From the NCBI GenBank assembly GCA_002682825.1, contig NOKP01000003.1:2170001-2234000 (forward strand): a stretch of 64,000 nucleotides of DNA, in the 5' to 3' direction. The stretch is from Neonectria sp. B-13. Taxonomy: Eukaryota; Ascomycota; Sordariomycetes; Hypocreales; Nectriaceae. The notes below the pieces were generated by a model. It was given only the letters and a program-made list of their open reading frames with translations, was not told where the DNA came from and made no database searches. The translations under genes and the position numbers were made by a program. Positions 44,589-57,838 of the stretch are shown here, piece by piece. The stretch's first letter is position 1. Every line of letters starts with the position of its first letter.

Positions 44589-46069
44589 CTAATGTCCCTT
44601 GGCCTTCTCCACAGTGGGAAGCTCGTTGATCGCCTCGGCGATGATGTTGAGACCCTTCTGCAAGTCCTCGTCACTGATAACTAGGGGAGGGGCGAAACGA
44701 ATGATATCGCCGTGAGTTGGCTTGGCCTGTGGAAATGGTAATGTTAGCATGCTGTTGACCCGAAAGGCATCGACATCGAGCACTTACCAATAGGCCCTTG
44801 CTCTTGAGCAGCAGGCAGAGGTCCCAAGCCGTTCGGCCAGAGGCAGCCTCCTCGTCAATCACAACGGCGTTGAGCAGACCCTTTCCTCGGATGGTCTTGA
44901 GGATAGGCGTGTTGAGGGCGGCAAGGCTGTCTCGGAAGACGTTGCCTAGGCGTTCAGCCCTGGCGGTGAGATCCTCCTCCTCCATGATCTCCAGTGCACG
45001 AATGGACACGGCACATCCCAGAGGGTTGCCGCCGTAGGTGGAGCCGTGAGAGCCGGGCTCGACGACCAGCATGATCTCCTTGCTGCTCAGGATGCAGCTC
45101 ACGGGGTAGAGGCCGCCGGAGATGGCCTTTCCAAGGGTGACGATATCGGGCTTGATTCCGGCCCACTCGGAGCAGAGCATGCGTCCAGTTCGGCCAATAC
45201 CAGTCTGGATCTCGTCGCAGATGAAGAGAATGTTGTGCTTCTTGCAAAGAGCTTGGATTCGAGGAAGATAGTCCTCATCGGGGACCACGACACCTGCCTC
45301 TCCCTGGATGGGCTCGCAGATGAAAGCGGCTGTCTCCTTACCGTGGGCCTCGAAGAGCTCCTCCACATCCTCAACGTTGTTGTATCGAATAGGCTTGCCG
45401 GTAGACGGGTTGGAGGCGCCAATGTTGGGAACATAGGGACCATAGTTGGCCCTGGACTCGGGGTCGACCGATAGAGTAATGGCAGCCATCTGGAGCGCAC
45501 ATAAACTGGTCAGTGATTGAGATCTTTTACACATTCAATTGCCCTGCAGGGCGTGGCTAGCGAGCATAACATACCGTTCGGCCGTGGAAGTTGTCCTGGA
45601 CACCAAAGATCCAGGCCTTGTCCTGGGGAACGCCCTTGACCTTGTATGCCCACTTGCGAGCGACCTTGATCGCGGTCTCGACAGCCTCAGCGCCGGTGCA
45701 CATGGGCAGGACCATGTCGTAGCCGAAGACGCTGCGGACCTTCTCAGCCCACTTGGGGAAGACGTCATTGTGGAAGGCTCGAGAGCTCAGGGTTAGCCGG
45801 CTAGCCTGCTCGGTGAGGGCCTTGACGAGCTCGGGGTGGCAGTGGCCCTGGTTGACGGCACTGTAGGCAGAGAGGAAGTCGAGGTACTGACGGCCCTCGG
45901 GGTCCCAGACGTGGACACCCTCAGCGCGGGCGAAGACGACGGGAAGAGGGTGGTAGTTGTGCGCGGCGTACTCATTCTCGGTGGCGATGGCACTTTCGGT
46001 GGATGCGGAGTGGAAGCGAGACTCGGAGCCGTTGGAGGACGCCTTGGCGACGTCGGCGTGGGGAGCCAT
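44589..46069 (-). CDS. CAR2: Ornithine aminotransferase
   Basis: Three exons, 45575-46069, 44788-45489 and 44589-44726, with introns of 85 and 61 nt; 444 residues. The enzyme transfers the delta-amino group of ornithine to 2-oxoglutarate, giving glutamate semialdehyde (and so proline or glutamate) in arginine breakdown. Class-III PLP transaminase marks are [20 protein letters not shown] at the end of exon 1, [25 protein letters not shown] with the PLP-ring aspartate (about 257), and the Schiff-base lysine in TLGKAISGG (about 286). The start at 46069 gives [11 protein letters not shown]. An in-frame start at 46228 would add 53 residues without clear presequence character. The yeast enzyme is cytosolic, and I see no convincing mitochondrial signal here. 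Confidence 0.95.
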
Positions 46070-48420
46070 TGTGGTGGTTGTTTGCTGATTGTTGGTGATG
46101 GTGGGGGAAGCAAAGTGAGGGGCAGGGATGGATGTCGACGGAGATAAGGCTTGGAGAGATAAGAGACGACCTTCCAGGGCTTGAATTTGCTTGGTTTGAG
46201 AGGAGAAGAAGAAGAGAGAGAGAGGCAAGAAAAAAGAGGAAGGGGAAAATCGTCGCTCTTTAAGGGCGAGCGAACTGGGAACTGGGCAGTGGCGATGCGG
46301 AATCGGAAGGAAAACGACTACACGGGCGGCAAGGACGCGGACGGAGTGAACGGGGTGAGCCGAGAGAAAGGCCAGGAATCATCAGGCGACGGGCGATGGA
46401 GTCGCGGGCAGCGGAAGGCGTTAGGTAATTGTTACTGCAAAGCCAACGCTGGCGATTGAGTCGTCCTGAATGCGCTTTACCTCTAAGTGACAGGCGCTCT
46501 TTCTCACTTCCCCTAAGTGCAGGTGGAAGCGAATAATCCATACAAGGTAGGACCACCTGAGCAAAGGCGGATGGATCAGACACACGCACACGGGCGCACA
46601 CACACACACATAACACACAACAACACACACCCCTGCCGGCCTGGGGACAGTTGGATTGGGGCATTTCTGCCGTGGCCAGCCGCGTGCGGAGAGAGAAGAA
46701 GGAACAATGGCGTTTGCCTTGACGGTTTTATTTTCTGGGGTTGTATGACCATTTGCGTCATTGCTCGAAGGGACAGCTTGAGCCTCGAAGGCGTCTGGAC
46801 TCTGACATGTGGTCTCAGGGTCCCCAATTCCCAGCTCGACTACCTCATTCGGTTTACGGCGTAGATTTGGGGCTGCCAGACAAGGCACCCTTTTTTACGA
46901 GAACGATCTGGGGTTGAAGAGGGGGGGAGGATGGGGATTGGGGGGGTGGGAGGGACGCTGAGAGCGCAATGGGGCCAATTACGGGCCATCCATTCCTAAG
47001 ACAAGGGGAGAAACAGAGACTGTCAGTGAGACACACGTTTTCAACAATGCGGACCATATGTACATGCGGTCGAAGAGAAGGGGAAAAAAAGGGGAAACAG
47101 ACGGGTATGGAATGCAGTAATGACGGATACAGTATACTCGCTCTCTGGCCATGACTCTTCGTGCAATGTTTGTAGAGTGAACTATCCATAACTTCTGTTG
47201 GTGGCCACAGTCCATCTCTCCAGGATCAACACCTAAACCACACACCCCCCTCTGGAAATTCGCATGACAACAACCAGTACGCAGTAAATACCAAGCAGGC
47301 CCATCCATGACAGAAACACAATTAACAGGAAAAAAAAATCAACCGATTGCCCCCCAATCTTCCCATGTATCATCACCCAGAGACGCCGGCTTCAAAACGC
47401 CCGCCGGCCTCAGTGGAGAGTGGAGAGCCAGCCCGGCCCCGGAAAGCGTGGGATGAGCCGATTCTGCCCACCCCAGCCGAGACCGGCAGTACTCCCAAAT
47501 CCCAGGCCAAAACGGAATTGGCGGCCCACGGGTGTGGGTGGCAACGGACGGTGACGGTGGCCGTCGGCAGACAAGAAACAAAAAAAGAGAGGTAGACTAC
47601 TTAGTTGGGTATTCGTACTGTATTCAAACACGGTACGGATACCGTATAGTGTTTGCTCCTAACGGCATGCCGTCGCGTCTGGGCAGTCCTGAGGCTGTCA
47701 CTCTGGACTCTGGAACGGCCAGGCTTCCCCAGCCGCATGACTCCGGCCTTTTGGCCCTCTTGGCCTTTGCACCACACTCTTACGTACGATGCGGCCGCTG
47801 AGTGCCCACCCACCGCCATTACGTACGAAAGCCGCACTGCACTCGAGGTCATTGAAGCACCACTCGCGCCGGCGGCGACATCCAACGTCGTGGGCGGCTG
47901 GGCCTGAGCGGCGCGGCTCGGGCGAATCCAGATCCAAAACCCACTGGATCTTACCATCCCACCCTTTGCCTTTGGGCCGAGAATGTACTCGACCGACCGG
48001 GCACACCGCCTGCTTAACATCGGCAACCGTCATCAGTTAATAATGGCTGTCATCAGCGTCATTGTCGTCTTACATGTATGGCACGTTTGGGACGTCCCAG
48101 GTTACGGTGAAGCTGAAGATGTTCAGAACTAAAAAAGTGATGCCACGTGATGCCACTCTGAGGTGGTGGCGCTCAAGGCGCTCAAGCGCTGTGGCTGAGG
48201 CTCCGCTGCTTGCTACACGCCAGACTCCAGACTCGCGCTCTACCGTATCGGGCCAAGACACCTCTGTCGGTCTGTAGCCAATCAGCGATACGTGCACACC
48301 TTGGTCCACCCCGGTACGGAAAGAGACCAGCTTGCCACTGTCACTCGCCCAGTGTGTGACAGAGCTAGTCTATGTCATTCAACCACCGAGCTTCATGAGC
48401 TTGGAAACGAGATATTCATC
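46070..48420. other. Divergent intergenic region, CAR2-GPI10
   Basis: About 2.35 kb. The side next to the aminotransferase is purine-rich on the plus strand (CT-rich leader in the gene's sense). A CA microsatellite is listed separately. No gene is supported. Confidence 0.5.
46580..46632. repeat. CA-rich microsatellite
   Basis: Interrupted (CA)n and (ACAC)n tract of about 50 bp upstream of the ornithine aminotransferase gene. Confidence 0.85.
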
Positions 48421-50497
48421 ATGGCGTCAACGACACCAAAGGCCGCATCGCCAACTCCAAGCCCAGCTTCAGATCTAGCTTCAGATCCTTCTCCCTCCGA
48501 TGAAGTCATCAACGAGACCCGAAATCGCATCAATCGTCCAGTCTTCCTGCGCAGCATCCTCGTCATCCGCCTCATCAACGCTTGGTGGATCGTCACCTTT
48601 TTCCAACCCGATGAGTACTTTCAAGTGCTGGAGCCCGCCTGGAACCTGGCATTTGGCTCCCAGAGTGGTGCCTGGCTGACCTGGGTATGTTTGAGTTTCC
48701 TAGCTCTTCGTGATGCGTTGTGTGATGTATCTGTCTCTCCAGGACTGCGAGCCTTGGCTCAACACCACAATGATCTCTCACAACCTCATCTAACAACCTT
48801 GATAGGAATGGAAATACCAACTCCGATCTTCACTTCATCCTGCTCTATTCTCTGGCGTCTATCTCCTTGCCGACACCATCTCCTCTCTTCTCCCTACTGG
48901 GAACGTCCTCCGCGCTGAAATCCTCGTTGCCGCCCCTGCAGCCCTGCAGGCCATCATCGCCGGCCTCGGTGACTGGTTCACCTGGCAGCTCGCCGTGTCT
49001 ATCTACGGGCCAAACAGCAACGTTTCTTTTTTCACTGTAAGTGATCTGACCTATAGCTACGGATTGAAATGACCAGCTAACCAACTCTGATCGAAGCTGT
49101 TTCTCTCACTCTTCAATCCCTTCAACTGGTATTGCTCTACGCGGACCTTCTCCAACTCGCTCGAGATGACCCTTACCGTCATGGCCCTCTATTTCTGGCC
49201 CTGGGAGCTTCTCGGCGCCGCACAAACCACAAAGGAGAACCCTAAGCCAGGCCCTGTCCTGCGTAACACCTGGTATTTGCGAGCATCGCTATGTCTCGCC
49301 GCCGTGGCCGTCGTCCTCCGCCCAACCAACATCCTCATCTGGATCACCATCATCCTCGTCACCCTCACCCGCATTTCTCTCCAGGGCCCTTCTCCCATAA
49401 ACTTCTCGACCGTCCTCGTTCTCCTCCGCGAGGGTATTCTCTGCGGCTCGCTCGTCCTCGCTCTCTCTATCGCTTCGGACCGCCTCTACTTTGGCTTCTG
49501 GACCTTTCCCCCCTATAACTTCCTCTACTTTAACATCTCCAAGTCGCTGGCCGTCTTCTATGGCCGCAACCCCTGGCACTACTACCTCCTCCAGGGCCTG
49601 CCTCTCTTATGCACCACCAGCCTACCCTTCGCCCTCATCGCCCTCTACCGACCATCCGGTGCCTCGCATGTCCAGGCCAACACCCGTAAGACCCTCGCCT
49701 ATACCGTCTTCACCACGGTGCTCGCCCTCTCTCTCATCTCCCACAAAGAGGTCCGCTTCATCTACCCGCTCCTCCCAGTTCTCAACGTCCTCGCCGCGCC
49801 CGTAGCCGCCTCCTTCTTCTCCTCCCAGCCAGCTGCCACCACGAGGAATCCCCGTCCCCGTCCGGCCCCCCGCAACACACTTTATCTCCTCGCCGCTCTG
49901 GGCGTCAATCTCGTCCTCGCCGGTTACCTCACATTCCTACACCAACCCGCACCGCTCTCCGTTCTTACCTACCTCCGCCACCAATACGAGCGCATCCACC
50001 CGGCCTCTGTGAATCTTGCCCACACATCCCACTTCTCTACAGCTGCTCCGGACGACGACGGACTGTTCGCCCTTTTTCTTATGCCCTGCCACTCTACTCC
50101 CTGGCGCTCGCACCTCATCTACCCCGGCCTACGTGCCTATGCCCTCACCTGCGAACCCCCACTACACACCCAGCCCAACACCCCCGAACGGGATGAGTAT
50201 CGCGACGAGGCCGACCGGTTCTACGACGACCCCGTCGCCTTCCTCGGCCACGAGCTCTTCGCCCCCGCGGGACCCCTTCCCGTGCCTCGATACATCGTTG
50301 GTTTCGAGGGCATTGAGCCTTGGCTCGCCGACTTTCTCGAGACCACCGAGGGTCAGGCACTCGGCATCAAGAGTCTGCGCCCTGTCTGGGATGGGTTCAA
50401 CGGATTGTTCAACGAGGACTGGCGACGCTCGGGCAAGATGATCGTTTGGGACACGGGTTTAAATGACGGCGACGCCGAGACGAACAAGGAGGAGTAA
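48421..50497 (+). CDS. GPI10: GPI mannosyltransferase 3 (GPI10/PIG-B)
   Basis: Three exons, 48421-48684, 48806-49036 and 49097-50497, with introns of 121 and 60 nt; 631 residues. The enzyme adds the third mannose to the GPI-anchor precursor in the ER membrane, using dolichol-phosphate mannose (GT22 family). Early luminal-loop features are [16 protein letters not shown], with the acidic residues needed for catalysis, and [14 protein letters not shown] across the first junction. The family signature [12 protein letters not shown] is at about 350. Many hydrophobic segments fit a polytopic ER protein. The start at 48421 directly follows a non-conserved leader. It is convergent with the RhoGAP gene, 417 bp away. 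Confidence 0.93.
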
Positions 50498-50914
50498 ATA
50501 TTTTTTCAAACATCAGATACCTGATGAGAACTGGTATCATATCAAGTGTAATCTAGATCGCGAACACGCGATGCAAACTCAGACAGCAGCCGCAGCGCCC
50601 ATCAGGAGTCAACATTCATAACAATCCGTCATCCACATCTTTCTTTTGTAACCCTTACTCCCGACGCTTGAACAACCCCCACACGCTGGAAAATTAAAAT
50701 AAAAAGGGCTCGCCATGGCGACATTACAGAGACATCACCGAATATAAGGATGGCAGTGGGGGTCTGCAGAGTTGGCGAACACCCGTTGTCCGACATAAAT
50801 TCCTCCATCGATGTTCTCCACACTTGGTTCTTCCCCATTTAATACCATATATTTCGATGTTTCCAGTCCACCTCGTTCATATACTTTAGTCGATCCCTAA
50901 GTATGGTCTCTACT
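50498..50914. other. Convergent intergenic region, GPI10-RhoGAP
   Basis: 417 bp for the two 3' UTRs. It includes AT-rich patches after 50498 and around 50690. No gene. Confidence 0.55.
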
Positions 50915-53900
50915 TTATTTGTCATGTTTCGGCGGTTCTGGTTGCTCTTCGACCTTGGAAAGCTGCTGCAGTGATGGTTGCAGTGGCTGCTCGAATTTCT
51001 CGGACTGATTTGTCAGCGGCGTAGTTGGTTGATTCGCCTTCTGCTCTTCTTGACCTTGCTGCTGCGGCTGATCTTGTTGCTGTTGTAGGGGAATAGATAC
51101 AGGCGCCGCAGGCGCATGTGAAATTGTCGGTGCCGGAGCTTGCTGCTGCTGTTGCTCTTGCGGGGGATGCGTAGGCTTGGACTGATCCGATACTGCAGCC
51201 GAGGTCGGCAGAGGTGAGACTGGCGGAGGAGCCGAGACCGGCGGAGAAGCTGAAACCGGCGGAGGAGCTGAGACTGGGGAAGGAGTTGGTACTGCGGCTG
51301 GAAGCGATGTTGGCACAGGAGCTGGTACCGCGCCAGGAAGCGACGTCGGTGTAGGAGCCGGGATTTGGGTATTTTCCACCGAGGGAGGTACCATTTGTCT
51401 CTCAGACTCCTTTCCTCCCTCCCGCTTGATATCGAGGCTCTTCCCGCGCGGCAGGAAACTCGAGCTCAAGGTAGGACGGTCTGCGGGTGGGGACTTATTC
51501 CTCCTCTGCTCTGCGGTTTCCTTGGCTTCGCGATATTTGTTTCTGATCCAACCAATTGGCCCCTTTGGCTCATCCTTGTCCCTTCCCGAGTCGTAGACAG
51601 CGTGTGCATCAAAACTAGTCATGGTTGGGTCTGAGCTCTCACTCTTCCTTGGCCTGTGACTGGAACTTGAGATCGAAAGGCTGCTGATGTCGGCATTGTC
51701 GTTTGACCCGAGGCCCAGGCGGGGAGATGTTACTCCAGAACCAGTACCACCATTGTCGGCATTCCTACTTCTCGACAATCTCCAGCGTCTCTTCTTTTCC
51801 TTCTCCGCCTGCTCTAGGGTTGTGAAAGATTGGTCTTCGAGGACTTGATCTAAATCGGACCCTTCATTGAAAGACGAATGCAGAGATGTGGGTGGCGACT
51901 TCTTGGCCTTCAAAGTGTTTTCGGGATGGAGACTGGGGTTCGACGATACCTGAGAGGCCCTGGGTGTATGCTCCGAAGACACGTCACTCTTCTGCTGAAC
52001 CATTGAGGTTGGCGGTGTGAGTTGATGGTCTTGAAGTTGTTCTTGCTGCCGTTCCTCTTGAATCGGCGGGGGCAACGGGTGTTGTTGAAGAAGTTGCGAG
52101 TCAGACTCCTTGTGATATGTTGGTTCCAGGGGGTTCTGTATCTCGAACCCTGGAGACGTTGCGTTCGGCTGAGAGTGTTGCAACGAGGCGCTGGAGCTCT
52201 GTGCGCTCTGGTTCAAGCTTCCAGGTATCCGTTTCTTCTTGAGCTTGTTTGGTTGTCTCTTGTCGTTAGTATCTGTAGGCGATCGTTGGAAGATGCTGGG
52301 CAAGTTCGGGGATTTAGATGGAGTGGCGGGATCCGGGACTTCGAGCAGTCTTTCCTGGCTCCGACCCATAGCCGGCACTCTCGAGGGAGTTAGAAGGGAA
52401 CCAGCAGCTTCACGCGAGAAGCTCGAGTGGTTGGACTGATCAACCGTCTCCCCAGAGTTGAGCTGAGTCAGGGGCTCGAGATGAGCAGGAGAGTGAGGGT
52501 TAGACCCATCATGCCTCTGGAAACGGCCACCGACAAGTGCTGGAGATTTTTTGGATGGGACGGTGTTACTCCTCGCGAGGCCGCCCGTTGTCGGCGTCGC
52601 CGTCAGAGCAGGGCTATTGGGAGTCGAGCTGCCTTCAGTCTTGGAATTTCTTGAGGATACGGATCGGTTTCTTCGAACCTTGCCATCCCTTCGCACACTG
52701 TTTGCGCCAGCACTTGCATTTGAAGCAGAGCGGCCGAGGCTCGAGTTTCGCTTTGGGTTCGGAGTGATGGGGTTGCTGGTAGGTCCGGATTCGACTTCCT
52801 TCTTCGTCTTCTCGTCCGCTGCAGTTCCCTGCATGCCAATAAGGAAGTGGTCCTGGTTCTCGATCAAGAAAATGATGACGCATTGGTTCAGGCGATATTC
52901 CTCGGGGGCCATAGCGTGCGCAGGGTGAGAGAGCATTCCTGGTTGGAAAATAGCTGCTAGATTCTGCGAGTTCATGCGGTTCTCATCCGCCTTGGCGGCA
53001 AAAACGGCGAGGAGATCGAGGATGTAGAGGAGCAGTTGCCTATTAAGCGGGGGCAGCTCGGTGATGAGTCTCTGGTACTCCTCAATGGCGGACATCTCGT
53101 TGAATTGTTCGACAAATTGTGGGCCTTCAACATCACCCACGGCTTGCTTAGTAGCTCCCCTTAAGGGTTCGCGGAACTTTTCGTAGAGATCCAGAGGAAC
53201 AACAGGCTCGGGGAGATCATTGAGGTATCTGCGGAGGACATTGGCGGCATCGTGGACTGTGTAGCCATCCCAGACAAGGCCTTTGCCGTATCTGTCGGGG
53301 GAGTCGAAGACGGTTTTGAGCTCCTTTATCCTCTTTTCCGAGCCGCTTAGGCGGAAGATCCCTTCGACACCGGTGGCTGGTTCCCAGATTAACAAACATG
53401 CCAATATATCACAGCGTCATTATATACATACCCTTCTCTTTGAGAAAGACGCCACATTTTGCAACGACTATAGGAACATAACCATAAATGTAGCTCTTCC
53501 CCCTCTCGTCAATCAGCGAAATGGCTACATTTGCGTATGTTATACTTTGTCGAAGCGGAACGCCGAAAATACCATGGGGTCGGGGTTCTAGCAAAACGAA
53601 AATTAGAAATCAGCACAATCTTGCGAAGTGTGGTCATGGTAAGCGCATTCAAACTGGTGTTGGGAGGGATCACGTCGATTGACGCAAATGCGACAACGTC
53701 AGGGTGGGGGGTTTCACCACCGAACGTTCAAACATATGACATCCCGATAATAATAAAAACGAGAACAACTCAAGTGAGAAGAGCAGATATTGGGATCGGG
53801 CAATTTGCGTCGTACCCGTATGTGAGGTTAGAGGCGTACCGTGGGTTTCTTGATGCTTGGAGGGTAGCTTGAAGCCCTTCCACCACGACTTGAGATCGCG

Positions 53901-53981
53901 TTTGTTTGGGGGCGACGCAGCGCTGTTGATCTGGAGGGCCGGATGGGATGGCAGATTGGAGTTGGGGGCGGCGGACGTCAT
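50915..53981 (-). CDS. SAC7: Rho GTPase-activating protein, Sac7-like
   Basis: Three exons, 53840-53981, 53432-53587 and 50915-53376; 919 residues. RhoGAPs of this type switch off Rho1, controlling actin and cell-wall signalling. The short N terminus (NKRDLKSWWKGFKLPSKHQ) precedes the GAP domain, about 60-270. It begins GIFGVPLRQSITYANVAISL, with the arginine finger in GIFRLSG (about residue 108) and later NLAAIFQPGMLSH. The rest is a long disordered tail rich in Ser, Pro and Gln. It includes about four PVSAPPP-type heptapeptide repeats and poly-Q stretches. Intron 1 is 252 nt, the longest coding intron in the window. A short exon within it cannot be excluded, but the join yields ETHEPRPHGIFGVP in frame. 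Sac7 rather than Bag7 or Lrg1 is judged from the GAP region. Confidence 0.9.
51170..51350 (-). repeat. Degenerate 21-nt repeats encoding PVSAPPP
   Basis: In the RhoGAP tail, tandem variants of PVSAPPP, PVSASPP and PVPTSLP are encoded by diverged 21-nt units. Length variation between isolates is likely. Confidence 0.75.
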
Positions 53982-56900
53982 GACGGGCAACGTCGCGTTG
54001 GGAATCGGATCGGAGAGGAAGGCGAAAGCGACGACGGGTTCGGCAACCGCAATGGTGACGACGTGACAGCTGGGCCGGCCCAGTTGTTTGGCTCACGATG
54101 GCTCGACTTAACCTCGACGTCGAGGTGCGGCGACGGGGTCGGCGATATGGTCGACGATGGGTGGTCAGTGTTGCCAGCGGTCGGCCAAGGTTGGAGTCGA
54201 TGGTGGGATTGAACAAGACGAGGCTAGAAGCTGGGAACCCGAGAAGTGGGAGCAAGGAGTTAAAGGCCGTCTTCGCGCCTGTATGGAGGAGCAAGGTCGT
54301 TGATTGGTAGCGTCAAGGGCGTCAGGGAAGTAGGGCGTCAAGGCGTAAGTTTGGTTTGTTGGAGCACGGGCGGGCCTGTGAGGGGTGAGGGTCGAAGGTC
54401 GAGGTTCGGGATTCGAGGGATCGACTTCGAGGGGGGAAACAAGTCGGGCGCGTTTTATGGGCCAAGTGGGTGATGGGAAAAGCGCGATGGAGGTGAGGCG
54501 CATAGCATGGAGGAAGAGGGACGTTGGGAGATGGGAGACGGGAGACGGGGGTGAGAGAGCTGTGCGTGGTCCGGGGGGGTTGTCTTGGGAGGAGTACGTA
54601 TTTGCCAGGTAGGGTAGTGAGGTGGCCGGGGCGAATGAATGATGTAGGTGGTAGCGTCGCGCGATGTCAGGCGAGTAGCTAGAAAGGGCAGAGGGGCGAG
54701 GGGCCGGGCGTTGGCTTTGGGATGGGCAAGGTCGGTCGATTGGTATCAAGGTCGAGGTACAGGTGCAGGGCGTTGTACCTTGCGGAGCGAGGGTAGAGGG
54801 CGCGCTGAAGGCTTTGGGGGGGTCTTGGAGTGAGAAAGATGTGGACAGTGTAGACAGGGAAGGGAGAAGCGAGCGTGGGTGAGAATGTGGGTGGTTCGGA
54901 GGACGAGAGTCAGAGGAGGCAGGGAAGCGGGAGAGAGAACGGGAAGAAGGGTTGGAGTGAGAGGGAGAGAGTGAGAGTGAGGGAGTATCAGAGGGAATGT
55001 CTGAGGGAGAAGCGCTGTGGCGGAGCAGTGCTCGAGGAAGTGGACAGTGGAGGGCACAACCACAACCACGGCGGGACGTGTGTGGCAGTGGGCGCAGGAT
55101 TGCAATGAGTGCGGTGCGGCGGGATGGAGTAGCGGGCGTCCAGTACCAAAGGTGAGAAGGTACCTTGCCTTCGGTAGGGGTGTGGGAGCCTTGGTGGGAG
55201 GAGGGTACCTAGTATCCGGACCTTGGAGCTCTGGGAGAGGCTGGCTCTAGATACTCGGTATGTCGTAAAGGCTAGGGCAGGGAAGCCTGAGGAACGGCCT
55301 GCAAAGATAAGAGGTATTGGATTCGTACGGAGTAGTGCATAGAAGAGCTGCCTGGTCTAGGCACGTGTGCGAGGAGCGGTTTATCGACAGGGCGAGGCAG
55401 ACAGTCTCAAAGGTCCCAACGCTTTGCGGAGGGTGTGTGGGAGGTGGGCGATAGAGCGTGAGGATGTAAGGGCGTAAGAGAGGGGGATGGATTGGACTGG
55501 ACGTTTTATTGGGAATCACGTGGAGGTGAGATGTGAAAAATGGGAGAGGCAGCCGGGGATGAAGAAAGCCTCCTTACCTTGATGAAAGCTGGTGCAGGTA
55601 GGTATTCAACAAGGGAGGCAGGAGCATGGGAGAGGCCAAAGCCAAAGCCAAGAGAGACAGAACAGAGAGGGCTGAGATAGGGACAGAGATGGAGGAGCAG
55701 ACAGAGAATCGCCACAAAGATATTCAGTAAATAGAGGTGGAAATGACTGAGTAAAGATGGCTAAGACGGCACGGGCTCGAGAATGGAGTTGATCAAATTT
55801 CTCTGTTCCGTACGAATACTGCACAGTAGGTACATATATCTAATAGATTGCCTACATGGAGTGGCGGATGGGGATGCAGATGAATGCGTCAAGGCTGGAT
55901 GTAGGTACCTGCTGGCCGTAGGTGATGGAGGTGGTCCTCTCCCGTCCGGACGGGATGCTATCTGGCCAGCGGCCTGCGGGCGCCAGGCTCTTCTGTAATT
56001 TCTCCAGCTCGCTCCAGTGGACTCGACCTCTACTGTCCCCAATGCTCCCCGCTCGCTAGAGGGGCCCGTGGATGACTCCATTTCCAGCGGAGCCCCGTCG
56101 AGTCTTTCCAGTGGGGTTGGAGTCAGTGGCCCCCGCCACTTCACCTCTCTCCCCTCCAGCTGGGGAGCTTCCGACTTCGTAAAAAGGAACATGGAAGCAG
56201 AGGCAAATCCAATACATTACCAAGGTGTCCGTCCATAATAAACCAACTGCAGGCAGCAGCTAAACCCCATCCGTGACATCCTCTGCCCTCTGACACCCGA
56301 TCCAGCCCCCGCCACTGGAAGGGAAAACGGTTATTTTAGGCTGGGCGGGGACGGCCTGGGTCTACTAAGCTGTCTGCCAAGATGGACATGTTCCTGTTAC
56401 GAATAGGTACTTCCGTAAGGCGTCTGCGGCTTCGATTCGACGTAGGTACCTGTGGATGACAGCTGGAGGTGTATCCCGTCTGCCTTGTCTTCCCACTCAA
56501 ACACTGCTGCCAACCTAAAATATCAAGTCCGAATAGGTACTGTTTACTCCAGGTAGGTCAGGTTCGGGTCACCACAGCCCGCATCGACACGACAGGCCGT
56601 TCGTGGTCACGGCTCGAGCACGGACGAAGATACGAATACTCACTGCGGGCGAGAAATACTATACGGCTCCTACGAAATTCGCACAGCATGGGATCCAATG
56701 TGGACGGGGATCGGATGGAACCTGATCCTGGCCCCCAGCTTGCTGTACGGCATTGTAATTTTAGCACGTCCGCAGGTCGCCTACAGGTACGCAGCTCAAC
56801 ATCCATGTTCACCAAGGAACAACGGGGCAGCGTACAGCACAACCCCCTCCCATCGTAAACTGTAAGGCGAGGCGTCATTTCAATCGACTCTCATCACATC

Positions 56901-57838
56901 CCGGTCAATCACAGAAACAACCTGGCGCTAACACGGGGCCGATCGACCGTTTCTTCCATGGATCCCGTCCAGGTAATTTCAAGATTTGTTGCGCCTCTTA
57001 TGGACAATCAATTGCTAAAAAGAACCAAGTAACGCCGTCGCATCTATTCGTACATGAGTAGTCGTCATATGTCTCGTATTGCCGCCAGCTTCCATCCCAG
57101 CCTTGTAGATGCACTCTCTTCCCTGTTTCCAAATTGGATTCTCGAGTCTCGACCTTCCGGCCAGCTAAGAGACAGGGAACCGTAGGATGAGCTACACGTC
57201 AGAACCCTTGTTGCTCCCCACGCAGCACCGTACAATTACAGCACATCAGTACCCGGCATCCTGTACGAAGTACTCAAGCCTCGAGGGTATCCGCGTCCCC
57301 CCCCCCCCCCCCATTGCGCACATCCAGCTCATTACTTCGTACGCCTGCACCGACCCAGTTGTTGTCAGCCTTCAACCCACCACCGGCCACCCTCCACCCT
57401 CCACCACCAAAACAGCTCTCAGCCAGTCCCAAGCCTAAGACGGGCCATCAGCAGACTACCCTGACGATCATCCCCCCCCTTCCTCCAACGCTGCGTCGCC
57501 TTCGAGAAATTTCGAAAGATGGGGTTTGCATGCGTTACTGTCCTGCAAGTTGACGGCATCTCCAGAGTACGTACCTAAGCCGCGCTGCTTTTGGCGTCCA
57601 CCCTGGTACCCTTGGACATCTGTACCGCGGATGTCGATTTGAAATGCTCTCGAAACTTAACTTATGTATCTAGCTGCCCACGCTAATCATCTTTGATAGG
57701 CAACTCTCGTAGTAATTACCAGTTGTGGGCAAGTGTTGACTAACCACAAGGATCGCGGTGTGAAATGGATCACGGATATCATCGTAGTGATATAGATAGG
57801 TATTACTCAGCCGTTTCCAACATCAGCGCAGTCACTGA
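53982..57838. other. Gene-poor region upstream of the RhoGAP gene
   Basis: About 3.9 kb. From about 54000 to 55700 the plus strand is strikingly purine-rich (GAGAGTGAGAGTGAGGGAG near 54960), so the RhoGAP-sense strand is CT-rich, as expected for a long leader. A run of 16 C is at 57297-57312. GGTACCT-type words recur. No coding gene is supported. Confidence 0.5.
57297..57312. repeat. Poly-C homopolymer
   Basis: Sixteen consecutive C in non-coding sequence. The length should be treated cautiously because homopolymers are error-prone. Confidence 0.9.

Noticed and set aside
43995..44684. 229-codon plus-strand frame
   Set aside because: Runs into the antisense of ornithine aminotransferase exon 3 and has no domain. 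More likely the 3' UTR of that gene read backwards.
11218..46069. GABA and ornithine transaminases as a linked metabolic cluster
   Set aside because: They lie 32 kb apart with unrelated genes between. Co-occurrence in the window is probably coincidence.
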